Assembly: GCA_015232355.1 (NCBI GenBank)
Contig: JADFZW010000004.1
Coordinates: forward strand, 62,001-126,000
Length of the DNA stretch: 64,000 nt
Direction of reading: 5' to 3'
From: Oligoflexia bacterium
Lineage (GTDB): Bacteria > Bdellovibrionota > Bacteriovoracia > Bacteriovoracales > Bacteriovoracaceae
Shown here in pieces: positions 19,105 to 28,837 of this stretch. The notes below the pieces were generated by a model. It was given only the letters and a program-made list of their open reading frames with translations, had not been told where the DNA came from and searched no databases. The position numbers were made by a program, and so were the translations under genes. How positions within the stretch are numbered: position 1 is the stretch's first letter; every line of letters begins with the position of its first letter.

Positions 19105-19821
19105 TTATTTATATAGTAACAGAACACCGTCATAATATGGAAAAAAAATTGAATGCCAGTTAGAATTGTTGATATAGTTATAAAACTTTTCTATCCCATT
19201 AACTGACGGATATGACATCTTCTTAATCAGATCAGTTTGCTGGTTTAATTGCTGGTTTGATTGCTGGTTTGATAAATCGTTTAAAATATTCCCCTTCCAA
19301 AAAATATTGTCGACCACCACTATTGGGAAATCAGTGCTCATTCTATTCTCTATTCTTAAAAAAAAATCAAGATAACTAGATTTTTGTCCATCCATGAATA
19401 GCAGATCGATTTCTTCAACATTTAACTCTTCAATAGCTTTGAAAGCATCTCCTCGGTAATAATTTATCTTTAATAACCACTCTTGCGGCCAAGGCAAAGA
19501 ATCGTAATACTTCCACAAACGCTCTTTTGTTTCTGTTAAGTAGATTGCTTCAATATTATTTTCAATATTATTAATAGACAGTAGGAACCAAAAAGCGCTC
19601 TGTCCATATCCAGAACCAAATTCAAAAATTTTTTTAGGTTGTTTTAATAGAGATAAAAATTGAAGAAACCTTCCCAAATCTTCTTTGATCGCTGGAAAAT
19701 ACTCACGATCTGAGATTGCTCTCATTTCATCATATAACTTTTTATATTGATCAGGAATTCTCATCCTGGCGTGATTTTCAGAGAACCTATGTAGCAAATC
19801 CCAGCAAGGTTTATACTTCAC
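19105..19821 (-). CDS. SAM-dependent O-methyltransferase-like protein
   Basis: The 238 residues hold a class I methyltransferase fold: the SAM loop IFEFGSGYGQSAFW (about 65-78), an acidic strand-2 end at YLTETKERL, and the metal-ligand-like IDLLFMDGQKSSY and VVVDNIF motifs of the caffeoyl-CoA O-methyltransferase/TrmR group. A Gln/Asn repeat (SNQQSNQQLNQQ) interrupts the C-terminal part. Substrate unknown; tRNA or small-molecule methylation are both possible. It lies 22 bases downstream of rpmG on the same strand. Confidence 0.75.
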   Translation of the reverse strand: MKYKPCWDLLHRFSENHARMRIPDQYKKLYDEMRAISDREYFPAIKEDLGRFLQFLSLLKQPKKIFEFGSGYGQSAFWFLLSINNIENNIEAIYLTETKERLWKYYDSLPWPQEWLLKINYYRGDAFKAIEELNVEEIDLLFMDGQKSSYLDFFLRIENRMSTDFPIVVVDNIFWKGNILNDLSNQQSNQQLNQQTDLIKKMSYPSVNGIEKFYNYINNSNWHSIFFPYYDGVLLLYK

Positions 19822-19843
19822 ATTAGTGATTACTGATTACTTA

Positions 19844-20023
19844 TTACTTAATTTCTTTGTGGATGGTGTGCTTTCTTTCGAACTTACAGTATTTTTTGAA
19901 CTCTAAACGGTCAGGGGTTTTCTTCTTATTTTTAGTCGTTGAATAACGATTTACTCCTGGAACACCGCTTGTTGGACATGTTGTACATTGCAAATGAACT
20001 ACTACTCTCAAACCCTTGGCCAT
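19844..20023 (-). CDS. rpmG: 50S ribosomal protein L33
   Basis: This 59-residue frame starts [16 protein letters not shown] and ends [16 protein letters not shown], the typical L33 ends. The first zinc pair is intact (Cys13, Cys16), but the second reads CKFE with one Cys (46), so the zinc ribbon is incomplete. AGGAG lies before the ATG. It is too short to appear in a minimum-60-residue survey. It diverges from rpmE across about 160 bases. Confidence 0.93.
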   Translation of the reverse strand: MAKGLRVVVHLQCTTCPTSGVPGVNRYSTTKNKKKTPDRLEFKKYCKFERKHTIHKEIK

Positions 20024-20182
20024 AAAAAACTCCTAAAAAATTTAACAACTTTATAATTACCTGATTATCAAAAATACTCTCGCACTTCAATAAAAAAATT
20101 GCAATTTAAAATCAAATCCCTTATATTGAACCTTGATTTTTGTTTATTCATTTTATCATCAAAAAATTTAAAAGGGCAAATT

Positions 20183-20398
20183 ATGAAAAAAGATATCCAT
20201 CCTCCATATGAAGCAGTAACCGTGCACTGTGTTTGTGGTGCAACTTGGGCCACCAGATCAACAGCGACAAAGTTATCAAAGGTGGACATCTGTTCTGCAT
20301 GTCATCCATTCTACTCTGGTAAACAAAAAGTTATGGACACAGAGGGAAGAATTGAAAAATTTAGAAAGAAATATGCTAAATTAGATAATCAAAAGTAA
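20183..20398 (+). CDS. rpmE: 50S ribosomal protein L31
   Basis: The product from the ATG at 20183 starts [19 protein letters not shown] and has [14 protein letters not shown], the zinc-binding type of L31 (CxC and CxxC). The start is set by AAAGGG just upstream and by the family; a longer frame from 20099 adds residues foreign to L31. Its last 23 bases overlap the convergent lipoate ligase gene. Confidence 0.95.
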   Translation: MKKDIHPPYEAVTVHCVCGATWATRSTATKLSKVDICSACHPFYSGKQKVMDTEGRIEKFRKKYAKLDNQK

Positions 20399-21239
20399 AA
20401 GTAACTATCTTTCCTTTATTAATTTCCATCCTACAAATTCTTTCACTATCTTTTTTATATTCGTACTTAAAAAATGGAGTCTCTAATAAAGTCCATTCTT
20501 TAGATTTTAGTTCATCTACTCTACTCTCAAAATTAACTATTCTCTCTAACATCAATACTTCATTCCAATTCATCCAAAAAATATTATCATCTATGGAATC
20601 ACCGTAAAAATTAACAAAACAATTTTTAATACTCTCAATGATGTTGATATAATTAATCAGAGTGACATCACTAATATTGATAACTTTTGAAGGAACTGAG
20701 GATACTCCTCTAGATTCAATTATCAAATGTGAGATTGGTGATTTAAGCATCCTTCTTAACTTATTTAAGTCGCTTTCAATTAGCAGCGTCCCATGATGTA
20801 ATACTCTATCTTTTAAAAATCTAAAGGCACTTCCTGAAATTTTTTTCCCTTCAAGTAATAAATCATCTCTTTCATTCAAGGAAATGTTTAACATAAAATC
20901 ATTATTTAAAGCAGAACTAATCATTTGCAGATTTCGTCTTTTATCAAAAATCTTTTTAGAACAAATTATAGAAAAATTTAGATTTCCCAAATCATGAAAT
21001 ACAGTTCCACCTCCACTCTGCCTACGAACCAAATGCACACTTTCTTGCTGCATACTACATAGATCACACTCTAACCAAGGATTTTGAAAGCGTCCAATTA
21101 CAACTGAATCAATATTTTTGTAAAAAAGTAAGATGATCTCTCTCTCTGGATTCATTGTACGAAGCAAATAATCTTCAAGCACAAGATTTTGATATGGCCC
21201 ATTCGATTCAGAGATATGTATCAAAACTTCATATTTCAT
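20376..21239 (-). CDS. lplA: Lipoate-protein ligase A-like enzyme
   Basis: The 287 residues match the LplA/BPL fold: an N-terminal NLVLEDYLL helix, the lipoate-binding [18 protein letters not shown] segment (about 72-90), and the catalytic Lys region [11 protein letters not shown] (about 128-138). It activates lipoate with ATP and attaches it to E2 or GcvH proteins. The small C-terminal domain is present. Start and the preceding stop overlap as ATGA at 21236-21239, so it is translationally coupled to the methyltransferase gene. Confidence 0.88.
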   Translation of the reverse strand: MKYEVLIHISESNGPYQNLVLEDYLLRTMNPEREIILLFYKNIDSVVIGRFQNPWLECDLCSMQQESVHLVRRQSGGGTVFHDLGNLNFSIICSKKIFDKRRNLQMISSALNNDFMLNISLNERDDLLLEGKKISGSAFRFLKDRVLHHGTLLIESDLNKLRRMLKSPISHLIIESRGVSSVPSKVINISDVTLINYINIIESIKNCFVNFYGDSIDDNIFWMNWNEVLMLERIVNFESRVDELKSKEWTLLETPFFKYEYKKDSERICRMEINKGKIVTFTFDYLI

Positions 21240-22417
21240 AAATAGCTTATCCTATAAATCTTTTTTGCTTCATCAATAATACTTTTTATTCTAAAGACAA
21301 TCGTCTCTCCGGCCAATAATCTTTTTACTCTCTTTAAATCCTCTTTATTTTTTATATCTCGTTTAAGTAGTTGTACTCTTATAATCTCAGATGAAAATGA
21401 AGATGAAGATGAAGATGAAGATGAAGATGAAGATGAAATACAAAGATCAAATTGAATATCTCCCTTACTCTCTCCCACAAATCTTATCACTCTTCCTACT
21501 TTTTTTTCAGAATCGTAATCTCTCACAATATTGCATTCGCATTCACTATTTAAAACATAAAAATGAGCAATGAATGGCAAATATCTTCGATCTATGTTTA
21601 CTAGCTGTGATAACCGTCCAATCTCCTCTGAAAATTCACCCTTAATAACTTGATGACACCACCCTTTTGTATTAAGCATCGGACAGATAGAGGAATTAGA
21701 GGAATTATTATGACTTTTATTATTACCAATACAAGGATAGATTAAAGTATATCCTTTGTTTCTCATTTTCTCTTTAACTGACGAGAGTTCATTAAAACTA
21801 TTACTGGTTCCTGGAGTAAGGAAAGTAACAAACTTAGGTGACAATTCGTCGATGTATTGAAAAATGGTTGAACTACCAATCTCATCAAGACAATGTCCAA
21901 CGAAAAACCATTTTGCTCTACCATTGTCTCCAATATTTTTACTTAGTTCCTTTGCTCTCCATTCTCCAAAGTGAACATACTCTTTAGATTGTGGGAAAAA
22001 ATGATCTACACATTTTTGCGCTTGTTTTAACATCATCTTTGAGCAATCGATGGCATATATGCTTGGAGTTTTATTCTTACTAAAATAATCCAAATATGCC
22101 AAAGTGTAAGTTGCAGGTCCTGTTCCCAAATCAATAAAATCACAAGAGGATAAATCTATTTCAAACTTAGCAACATCTTTAACAACATGGTGTAAAAAAT
22201 ACATAATACGTTCAAATTTTATTATGTTTGTTGGAAGATAAAAAGAAGTGTAAGCACTAATCATTTGTGCTGACTCTCTATACTCGCCAATTTTCCCTCT
22301 GTTATTGGTAAAATTCTCATGTAATTTTTGTAAACTCTTTATTAATTCCGATTCTCCTCCCTCGAAATGATGAATCAAAATAGAATAGAGATCACTTAAT
22401 TTGAAATTCATTGACAT
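21236..22417 (-). CDS. Rsm22-like ribosomal methyltransferase
   Basis: The SAM-binding loop FIDLGTGPATYTLAYLDYF lies near residues 90-108. Later, YPCIGN...CPMLNTKGWCHQV and a VNIDRRYLPF segment match the Cys-rich signature of the Rsm22/mitochondrial small-subunit assembly family, which may bind a metal cluster. A (GATGAA)8 repeat encodes a Ser run near residue 330. The role is probably rRNA methylation or small-subunit assembly, inferred from the family. It is the first gene of a pair with lplA. Confidence 0.75.
   Translation of the reverse strand: MSMNFKLSDLYSILIHHFEGGESELIKSLQKLHENFTNNRGKIGEYRESAQMISAYTSFYLPTNIIKFERIMYFLHHVVKDVAKFEIDLSSCDFIDLGTGPATYTLAYLDYFSKNKTPSIYAIDCSKMMLKQAQKCVDHFFPQSKEYVHFGEWRAKELSKNIGDNGRAKWFFVGHCLDEIGSSTIFQYIDELSPKFVTFLTPGTSNSFNELSSVKEKMRNKGYTLIYPCIGNNKSHNNSSNSSICPMLNTKGWCHQVIKGEFSEEIGRLSQLVNIDRRYLPFIAHFYVLNSECECNIVRDYDSEKKVGRVIRFVGESKGDIQFDLCISSSSSSSSSSSSSFSSEIIRVQLLKRDIKNKEDLKRVKRLLAGETIVFRIKSIIDEAKKIYRISYL
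21390..21437 (-). repeat. In-frame hexamer repeat (GATGAA)8 encoding Ser run
   Basis: Eight six-base units, one with a single change, give a poly-Ser tract interrupted by one Phe in the Rsm22-like protein. Confidence 0.9.
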
Positions 22418-22487
22418 AGATTGTTACTTGCTCTAGAAATACATTCTTACGTTTACGTTTTAAGTTTTAAGTAAGGAATTATTAAAT

Positions 22488-25148
22488 ATGAAACTAAACC
22501 TCAAAATTTCAAACTTGGCAACCCAACTCTTTCCTATTCCACGTCCTATTCTACTTTTTATACTCTCATTACTTTTTGTTACTCTCTTTATTGGTTGCGA
22601 CTCTTCAAAGTTTGATCAAAAGATGGCCAATAGAAATTCTAAAGCAAACAAAGCATCTTCAAAACCAGAAGACAACACTCCTCTAGCTCCTATTGCACCT
22701 ATTGTTCCAGTTGCTCCAGTTGCTCCTGTTGCGCCAGTTGCTCCAGTCAATCCTCCTGCATTGGTTCCCATTCCTCCAACTGCTGTTACTCCTCAAACAA
22801 CTCCAATGGCCCCTTATCAAGATTGGGCCATTTCAATAAATAAAAATTCTCTAAAGCTTCCATTTCTCCTTATGGCCACCGAAATTCAAGGTGCTCCTTT
22901 GCCTATTGGTGTAGGACTAAACAATAAAATTGTTTATTTTGAACGCAAAGGTAACTCAATATATCTATTCGAATATAACAATGGCAAAATGTTTACCACT
23001 TCACTTGATAACAAAATACTTTTAACGGAATTTTCTATTATTGAAGAGGATGAAAATAGAATTCACTTTGATTTTAAAAATGGTATGGATCAAATCTTTC
23101 ATCTTGATTCCATCTACTTAAGGAGTGGAGCTGTTATCCCCAATGAAAATATTATAAAAATAACTAAAGGATTTATAAAAAAAATTGAATCTAAGGGAGA
23201 AAAACTAATTGTTAGTGAATCTATCCGAGCAGATTTTCCTTCTGGATACAAAAAAATAATAGAAGATGATTCAACTGATGTAAATACTCCAAATATTCGC
23301 AATCTAGCTATGGAGATAAAATTTGCTTTTATACCCTACAAACCAAATGCAATTTTTCCAATCAAAGAAAAAAATATTCTAAGCAATCTTTTCAATGCTT
23401 TTGAAAATTTTAATCCCTATTTCGAAACCAATCCTAAAATCGACTCTGATACTGGCACTATTAATAATTTGCTTATAAGACAAAATATTTTTAACAACAA
23501 CATCATCACATATTATTTAAAAAAAGATGAAATCCCTGCAAAATACCTTGGAGCAATCAAAGATGGTATCAATTATTGGAATAAAGTATTTAATAAAGAG
23601 ATAATAAAAATCGAGTTTTATACTAATGATAGTAATATTGAAATTGCTGATCCTGGATACAATATAATTAAGTGGATAAATTTTAGTGTTGGCCAGTTTG
23701 CATATACAAATTTAAGTGCTGATCCCATGACCGGAGAGATTTTAAACTCTACCATCTATATTCCCTCTAGCTTTGCCAGTAGAAGCGCCAATATTATCGA
23801 ATCCATGCTAGCGCAAAAATCTAATCTTCGCGATCCAAGAGTTAGAGCTAGCATTGTAAGCAGATTCGTTCTCGATTCCATTCGAACAATCATTGCTCAT
23901 GAAGTTGGTCACACTTTGGGAATTAGGCATAACTTTGCTGGAAACTTGTCTTCAAATATAACTCACCAAAACTACTCTGCAATCTTAGATGATTATTTAA
24001 TGAATGATAATATTCCTTTAGATATTAAAATAACCTCCACCGTAATGGATTATCTAGCGACTAACGATTATGCTCTAATTGGTGCCCTCATTCGTAAATA
24101 TAATAGTGTTTTAGATTATGATAAATTAGTTGTTAATATTGGATACTTAAATAATAAAGAAATCATTAAAGAAATTATTGATAATGAATTAAGCAGTATT
24201 TTTTACTGTGGAGATTTTGAAGTAAAAGATATTTTCTATAGTGATTGCAAAGCAAATGATCGCTTTGCTCATCCATTATCAAATATAAAGTATGATTTAG
24301 CTGAACAAACAAACAATTTAGCGTATGATTTTCTATTTAATTTTAGCTATCTTCGAAACCCTTCTGCTAATGATCGCACCAGTGCTATCGCTAAAACTCC
24401 ATTTCATCCCCAAAGTGATGCCAATAAACTTATTTCTATAATTGCAAATTTTTTAAGAATTATCTCTGAAAAATCAGATTTTAATTTTTTAAAAGATGAC
24501 AACCTAGAAGAATCCTCTATTATAAGTAATAAACGCAAAAATTTTCTACAGATTGGATTAAAAGATATTGATGGTTTTAAAAGCATCCTCTTTGAAAACT
24601 TCACTCCTAAAATAAATAATAAATACTCTCTACCCATAGTTGATATAATTCGCCTCAAAATCAAACAGGGTATTGAACAATCTTACAAAAATAACTGCAA
24701 AGAAAAAGAATTACAAAAACTAATGGGGATATTTGATAGCTATACTAAAGTTTTAGAGCAGGAATTGCTCTTTGCTTTTATACAAAATCTACCCTCAAAC
24801 TCCTTAACTTTTACCTCTGAACAAGATGCTAACGATTTCTATACTGGCCTTGGCCAATTTTGTGAAAAAATATTATTTGCTAAACATGCCACCCCTTTAG
24901 CTTATAGTTATTTTGAATACTATTTTAAATCTAATTTACGAAAAGAGATTATAAAATTACTAAATTTTTCTTTTTACCCTTTAAATAAATCTCTGCAAAC
25001 CTCCACTATTAAACGAGTACAAGAACTCTTTCAAAATGAGCTGACAATAAAAAATGAAATGTTAAATGATGGCAGATATTCACACGAGATCAAACAAAAA
25101 ATTAATGATCAAATATTATTTGATCGAGAATTATCATCACGACTTTGA
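22488..25148 (+). CDS. Zinc metalloprotease lipoprotein (DUF4953-like)
   Basis: The 886-residue product has a signal with lipobox (LFIGCDSS near residue 37), a Pro/Val/Ala repeat linker, a beta-rich region, and a zinc site HEVGHTLGIRH beginning at residue 471, followed by NFAGNL. HExxHxxGxxH plus NF is typical of the DUF5117/DUF4953 group of metzincin-like bacterial proteases. A Met-turn candidate is STVMDYL about 45 residues later. It should be an outer-membrane or surface protease. Its end overlaps the convergent kinase gene by 12 bases. Confidence 0.85.
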   Translation: MKLNLKISNLATQLFPIPRPILLFILSLLFVTLFIGCDSSKFDQKMANRNSKANKASSKPEDNTPLAPIAPIVPVAPVAPVAPVAPVNPPALVPIPPTAVTPQTTPMAPYQDWAISINKNSLKLPFLLMATEIQGAPLPIGVGLNNKIVYFERKGNSIYLFEYNNGKMFTTSLDNKILLTEFSIIEEDENRIHFDFKNGMDQIFHLDSIYLRSGAVIPNENIIKITKGFIKKIESKGEKLIVSESIRADFPSGYKKIIEDDSTDVNTPNIRNLAMEIKFAFIPYKPNAIFPIKEKNILSNLFNAFENFNPYFETNPKIDSDTGTINNLLIRQNIFNNNIITYYLKKDEIPAKYLGAIKDGINYWNKVFNKEIIKIEFYTNDSNIEIADPGYNIIKWINFSVGQFAYTNLSADPMTGEILNSTIYIPSSFASRSANIIESMLAQKSNLRDPRVRASIVSRFVLDSIRTIIAHEVGHTLGIRHNFAGNLSSNITHQNYSAILDDYLMNDNIPLDIKITSTVMDYLATNDYALIGALIRKYNSVLDYDKLVVNIGYLNNKEIIKEIIDNELSSIFYCGDFEVKDIFYSDCKANDRFAHPLSNIKYDLAEQTNNLAYDFLFNFSYLRNPSANDRTSAIAKTPFHPQSDANKLISIIANFLRIISEKSDFNFLKDDNLEESSIISNKRKNFLQIGLKDIDGFKSILFENFTPKINNKYSLPIVDIIRLKIKQGIEQSYKNNCKEKELQKLMGIFDSYTKVLEQELLFAFIQNLPSNSLTFTSEQDANDFYTGLGQFCEKILFAKHATPLAYSYFEYYFKSNLRKEIIKLLNFSFYPLNKSLQTSTIKRVQELFQNELTIKNEMLNDGRYSHEIKQKINDQILFDRELSSRL

Positions 25149-26768
25149 TTCTGATTCCACTATGACCTTCTTTAAAGTAACCACCACTTCATCCATACTT
25201 ACAAATGGTTTAGATAAAATATCCTTTGCTCCTCTCTCTATAACTGTCTTCATCTCCACCTCCTCTCTGGCATGACCACTAATAAAAACTACTGGAGTTG
25301 TTGGCCAAAAATTTTGAGTAGCAAAGAGAATATCTAGACCATTCACGTTTGGCATATTTAAATCTGTAACTACTAAATCATATTTTTTCTTCTCAATTCT
25401 CTTTAATGCCTCTTGAGAATCACTTAAAGTTGTTACTTCGAATTCTTCGCTCAAAAAATCTGCTAATACTTCACAAATAACCTCTTCATCATCGATAATG
25501 ATTATTGATGGTTTTTGCTTCTTCTTCTCTTCTTTGAGAGTATTTGTAAATATAGTGGGTGCTACCGCTGCTGTAATTCTTTGAACATCTTCTTCTTTTA
25601 ATCTTTGATCAAATAAAGACTCCTCTTCAATTGGTAGACCAGGCAGCCATATCTCAAAACGCACACCCTCTCCTTCTTTATTAATCAAGGCGATATTTCC
25701 ACCCATCTTATCAATCACTCCAAAGGTAACCGACATTCCCAATCCAGTTCCTTTACCAATATCTTTAGTGGTAAAAAATGGATCAAAAGCATGCTCTTCA
25801 ACATGTGGACTCATTCCTCCAGCATTATCTTCAATAATTATTCTTACTCCATCATTGTAAGTAAGTGTGACAATTTTTATATTTTTTGTACCTTTATACT
25901 TTCGTTCTTTCAACGAACTCTCAAAAGCATCTAAAGAATTCATCAGTAAATTTCCCAAAGCAATCTCCACTTGCTTGCTTTCACACCAAACTAATGGAAT
26001 ATTTTCATCTAAATCTAACATCATCTCCACATCATTTTTTTTCAATCCATCAAAATATTTAGAGTATATTTTCTTTATCGATACATTGATGTTTACGTGT
26101 CTTCTATCTTTTATTGATGTTGAATCACGACTGAACTGTCGTAATTGATCAATTATTTTCTTTATTCTGTTAGAGGATGCTATTATTTTATTAATTCTAT
26201 CAATAGTTTTATCTACATTTCGTGGATCATTTAAAATATTTTCTGCCAAACCTATTATTCCTGCTAAAGGATTATTTAATTCATGGGCCACTCCACCTGT
26301 TAACACCCCAATCGATGCTAACTTAGACATATTAGCATTTTGTCTTTGAGTTAATTCTTTTTGTTTATCACGATGACACTCTTCAATCGCTGTATGAATT
26401 GTCTTTAAGAATTTATCTTTGGTTACAGATCCTTTAACTAGATAATCATTGGCGCCCTTTTTAATACTTTCAACTGCCACCTCTTCTGAACTATGTCCAG
26501 TAAACATTACAATTGGTAAGAATTGATACTTATTCTCTACACGAATCTTTTCTACTACTACTGATCCCAAAAGATCTGGTAAGCGATAATCAAGTAAAAT
26601 ACAATCAATTTTTTCACTCTTTAAAATCTTTAACCCTTGAATTCCTGACTGTGCTTCAAAAACATTTATAAGGTATTTATCATCATTTTTAAGATAATGT
26701 TTGTATACAGCACGAGTTGAAACACTATCGTCAACTATTAATAAATTTAATTCAGTTTTTTTAGTCAT
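25137..26768 (-). CDS. Hybrid receiver-histidine kinase-receiver protein
   Basis: Domain order in 543 residues: receiver with Asp in CILLDYRLPD (about 57), HisKA with GGVAHELNNPLAG (His about 162), HATPase with NLLMNSLDAF, EDNAGGM and GKGTGLGM, then a second receiver with Asp in LVVTDLNMPN. All catalytic motifs are intact. No membrane span or PAS domain is present, so it is a soluble relay kinase. AGAGGA-like sequence is weak; the ATG follows TTGGAGAAC. Partners are unknown. Confidence 0.92.
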   Translation of the reverse strand: MTKKTELNLLIVDDSVSTRAVYKHYLKNDDKYLINVFEAQSGIQGLKILKSEKIDCILLDYRLPDLLGSVVVEKIRVENKYQFLPIVMFTGHSSEEVAVESIKKGANDYLVKGSVTKDKFLKTIHTAIEECHRDKQKELTQRQNANMSKLASIGVLTGGVAHELNNPLAGIIGLAENILNDPRNVDKTIDRINKIIASSNRIKKIIDQLRQFSRDSTSIKDRRHVNINVSIKKIYSKYFDGLKKNDVEMMLDLDENIPLVWCESKQVEIALGNLLMNSLDAFESSLKERKYKGTKNIKIVTLTYNDGVRIIIEDNAGGMSPHVEEHAFDPFFTTKDIGKGTGLGMSVTFGVIDKMGGNIALINKEGEGVRFEIWLPGLPIEEESLFDQRLKEEDVQRITAAVAPTIFTNTLKEEKKKQKPSIIIIDDEEVICEVLADFLSEEFEVTTLSDSQEALKRIEKKKYDLVVTDLNMPNVNGLDILFATQNFWPTTPVVFISGHAREEVEMKTVIERGAKDILSKPFVSMDEVVVTLKKVIVESESKS

Positions 26769-26949
26769 AATTGTTCTCCAATTAAATTGTTCTGCAATAA
26801 AAAAAGAAATTACTAGTAAAATGCTTTGGTAATTAATCCTTTCATTATAATTATACTTTCAATTGATACGAAATTTAAATACTAGAAAAATTTAAATAAA
26901 TTTTTAAATATAAATATATAGGATCCGAAGTGTACAACTCAAATGAGCA

Positions 26950-26958
26950 TGTTATAAT
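26950..26958 (+). promoter_or_regulatory. Extended -10 promoter candidate for the M23 peptidase gene
   Basis: TGTTATAAT gives a TGn extension and a perfect TATAAT. It ends 50 bases before the ATG at 27009. No good -35 is seen, as is common for extended -10 promoters. Confidence 0.45.
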
Positions 26959-27008
26959 TAAATTGCTTAATATTACGTTTTTATGCATATTTTTTGGAGG
27001 CATTCTTC

Positions 27009-28145
27009 ATGAAGAAAATTATAGTTACATTGATACTGACATTAACATTCTCAATATCTTCTCATAGTGGTGATATACCTCTGCAAATTAGTATCACTCC
27101 ATTATCAACAACTACACCTTATTATATTGTAGATAAAAAAATTCATATCTTCTCTGAATTTATTGTAACAAATCTAGACAGATCTCCTGTACAAATAAGC
27201 AAAGTTTCACTTTTAGCATTAAATAACAAACACACCCTATATAAGCAAGAATTCAAAGATAAACAAATTAACAAAATTTTTGCTAACTTTGGTAGCGATT
27301 ACTTAAAAGAACAAACACCAATTTTAAATGTTGGAACAAGTGCAATAATCTTTCTTGAGACAGTTATGGATTATAAAAAGATTATTCCTGACAAAATAAG
27401 TTGTTATTTTGATTTATTTCAAAATGATTTCAATCGAGCGATTGTTGTCAAAACTGATCCAGTTAATATCATCAAAACAAAATCAATTACCATTGCACCT
27501 CCTGTCTCCGGAAAAAATTGGATCTCTGTCAACGGTCCTTCTAATAATTCACTTCACAGAAGATTAGTAATGGCAATCAATGGTAAACTATCTATTCCAG
27601 AAAAGTTTGCTGTTGATTGGGTAAAAATTGATGATAGCAAAGAAAATATTTTTAAAAATGATGGAAAATCCAATAGCGATTATTTTAGTTATGATCAACA
27701 GATTTTGGCAGTTGCTGATGGAACAGTTGTTGCTTTAAAAGATGGCATTCAAGATAATAAAATTTCAACTAATAATAATAATTTAAATATCGATCCAAAC
27801 AATGCATCTGGAAATTTTATTACTATAAAAATTGCTAAAGATTTATATGCTAATTATGCTCATTTAAGAGAAGGAAGTATTAGGGTAAAACTTAACAGTA
27901 AAGTTCATAAGGGACAAGTTATAGGATTACTTGGAAACTCTGGAAATTCAACGGCTCCACATCTCCACTTTCAACTATCATCTTCTGCCGATTTTTATTC
28001 TCCTAACTCCAAATCAATCTCTTATAAAATAAATAATTTTATAAAACATAACTATGGACTTGATGAAAGTAAAAAAATTAAAATCCTTTCATCATCAAAA
28101 ATTAGCAATGAAACTGTAATTGAAAATACTATTATTGATTTCTAA
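27009..28145 (+). CDS. Exported M23 (LytM) metallopeptidase
   Basis: The ATG at 27009 follows GGAGG by 8 bases and opens a signal peptide (MKKIIVTLILTLTFSISS); a longer TTG frame would include the ribosome binding site. Residues to about 180 form an unknown beta domain. The M23 domain follows, with Asp in FAVDWV, ADGTVVALKDG, and the catalytic APHLHFQL near residue 318. M23 enzymes cut peptidoglycan cross-bridges or activate amidases. HLH and the distal Asp are intact, so activity is likely. Confidence 0.88.
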   Translation: MKKIIVTLILTLTFSISSHSGDIPLQISITPLSTTTPYYIVDKKIHIFSEFIVTNLDRSPVQISKVSLLALNNKHTLYKQEFKDKQINKIFANFGSDYLKEQTPILNVGTSAIIFLETVMDYKKIIPDKISCYFDLFQNDFNRAIVVKTDPVNIIKTKSITIAPPVSGKNWISVNGPSNNSLHRRLVMAINGKLSIPEKFAVDWVKIDDSKENIFKNDGKSNSDYFSYDQQILAVADGTVVALKDGIQDNKISTNNNNLNIDPNNASGNFITIKIAKDLYANYAHLREGSIRVKLNSKVHKGQVIGLLGNSGNSTAPHLHFQLSSSADFYSPNSKSISYKINNFIKHNYGLDESKKIKILSSSKISNETVIENTIIDF

Positions 28146-28148
28146 TGG

Positions 28149-28796
28149 CTACTCTTCCCATTGTAAATGGAATTTACAACAATCATTAGCAACTATATCA
28201 ATTCTTTGATAGATATTTTTAGCACCACACATTTCTATAACATCAACAGTAGTAAATGAATATCTTGTTAGTAACATAGGATCGTTAAATAAATTTGCTG
28301 GATATTGAAAAGTAATAACAGCACTAAATTTATTACCACCCTTTTGAATATCACTAGAAGTAAATGTTGTTCCTCTGCGCATTGCCCCCCATCTTTTTGT
28401 AGCTCCAACTACTGCCAACGATGGTTTTACAACATAAAGTATAATCTTCAAAAATGGTTTTTTTAATAAAATACCCAAAACATTTGCTCTATACCAGTTT
28501 AAAAATTCTTGATCTGTAGAAAACTTTTTAGTTCTAATAATTAACATTAGTACATTGCCGATTACTTCACTAACCCATTTTACATTTTTCTTTTCTCCTA
28601 GTAACATTTTAAAAAATGGATCAATAGATTCATCGACTAATAGATCTGGAAAAAGTTTTCCAATGTGAGGATAAATTTCAGAGTCTAGTACACAATCTGG
28701 ATAACTGTTAATTGCATTTGGTAATTTTTTTAAATAAGTTGATATACGTGGGAATTTACTTTCGTCAATAACTATTGATGGTTTTGATAAATCCAT
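28149..28796 (-). CDS. Cytoplasmic protein, possibly DUF2378/V4R-like
   Basis: The 215 residues lack a signal or membrane span. The pattern of helices followed by beta strands, with a late GATKRWGAMRRGTTF and a terminal FHLQWEE, recalls the DUF2378 family of myxobacterial paralogues, but I cannot confirm it. It lies 41 bases downstream of the HD-GYP gene on the same strand and probably shares its transcript. Confidence 0.5.
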   Translation of the reverse strand: MDLSKPSIVIDESKFPRISTYLKKLPNAINSYPDCVLDSEIYPHIGKLFPDLLVDESIDPFFKMLLGEKKNVKWVSEVIGNVLMLIIRTKKFSTDQEFLNWYRANVLGILLKKPFLKIILYVVKPSLAVVGATKRWGAMRRGTTFTSSDIQKGGNKFSAVITFQYPANLFNDPMLLTRYSFTTVDVIEMCGAKNIYQRIDIVANDCCKFHLQWEE

Positions 28797-28837
28797 TATT
28801 TTTTTATCCTTTTATATTTTATGTTAAACTAAGAAAA

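Noticed and set aside
20099..20182. N-terminal extension of L31
   Set aside because: The extension is not part of the family, and AAAGGG fits the ATG at 20183.
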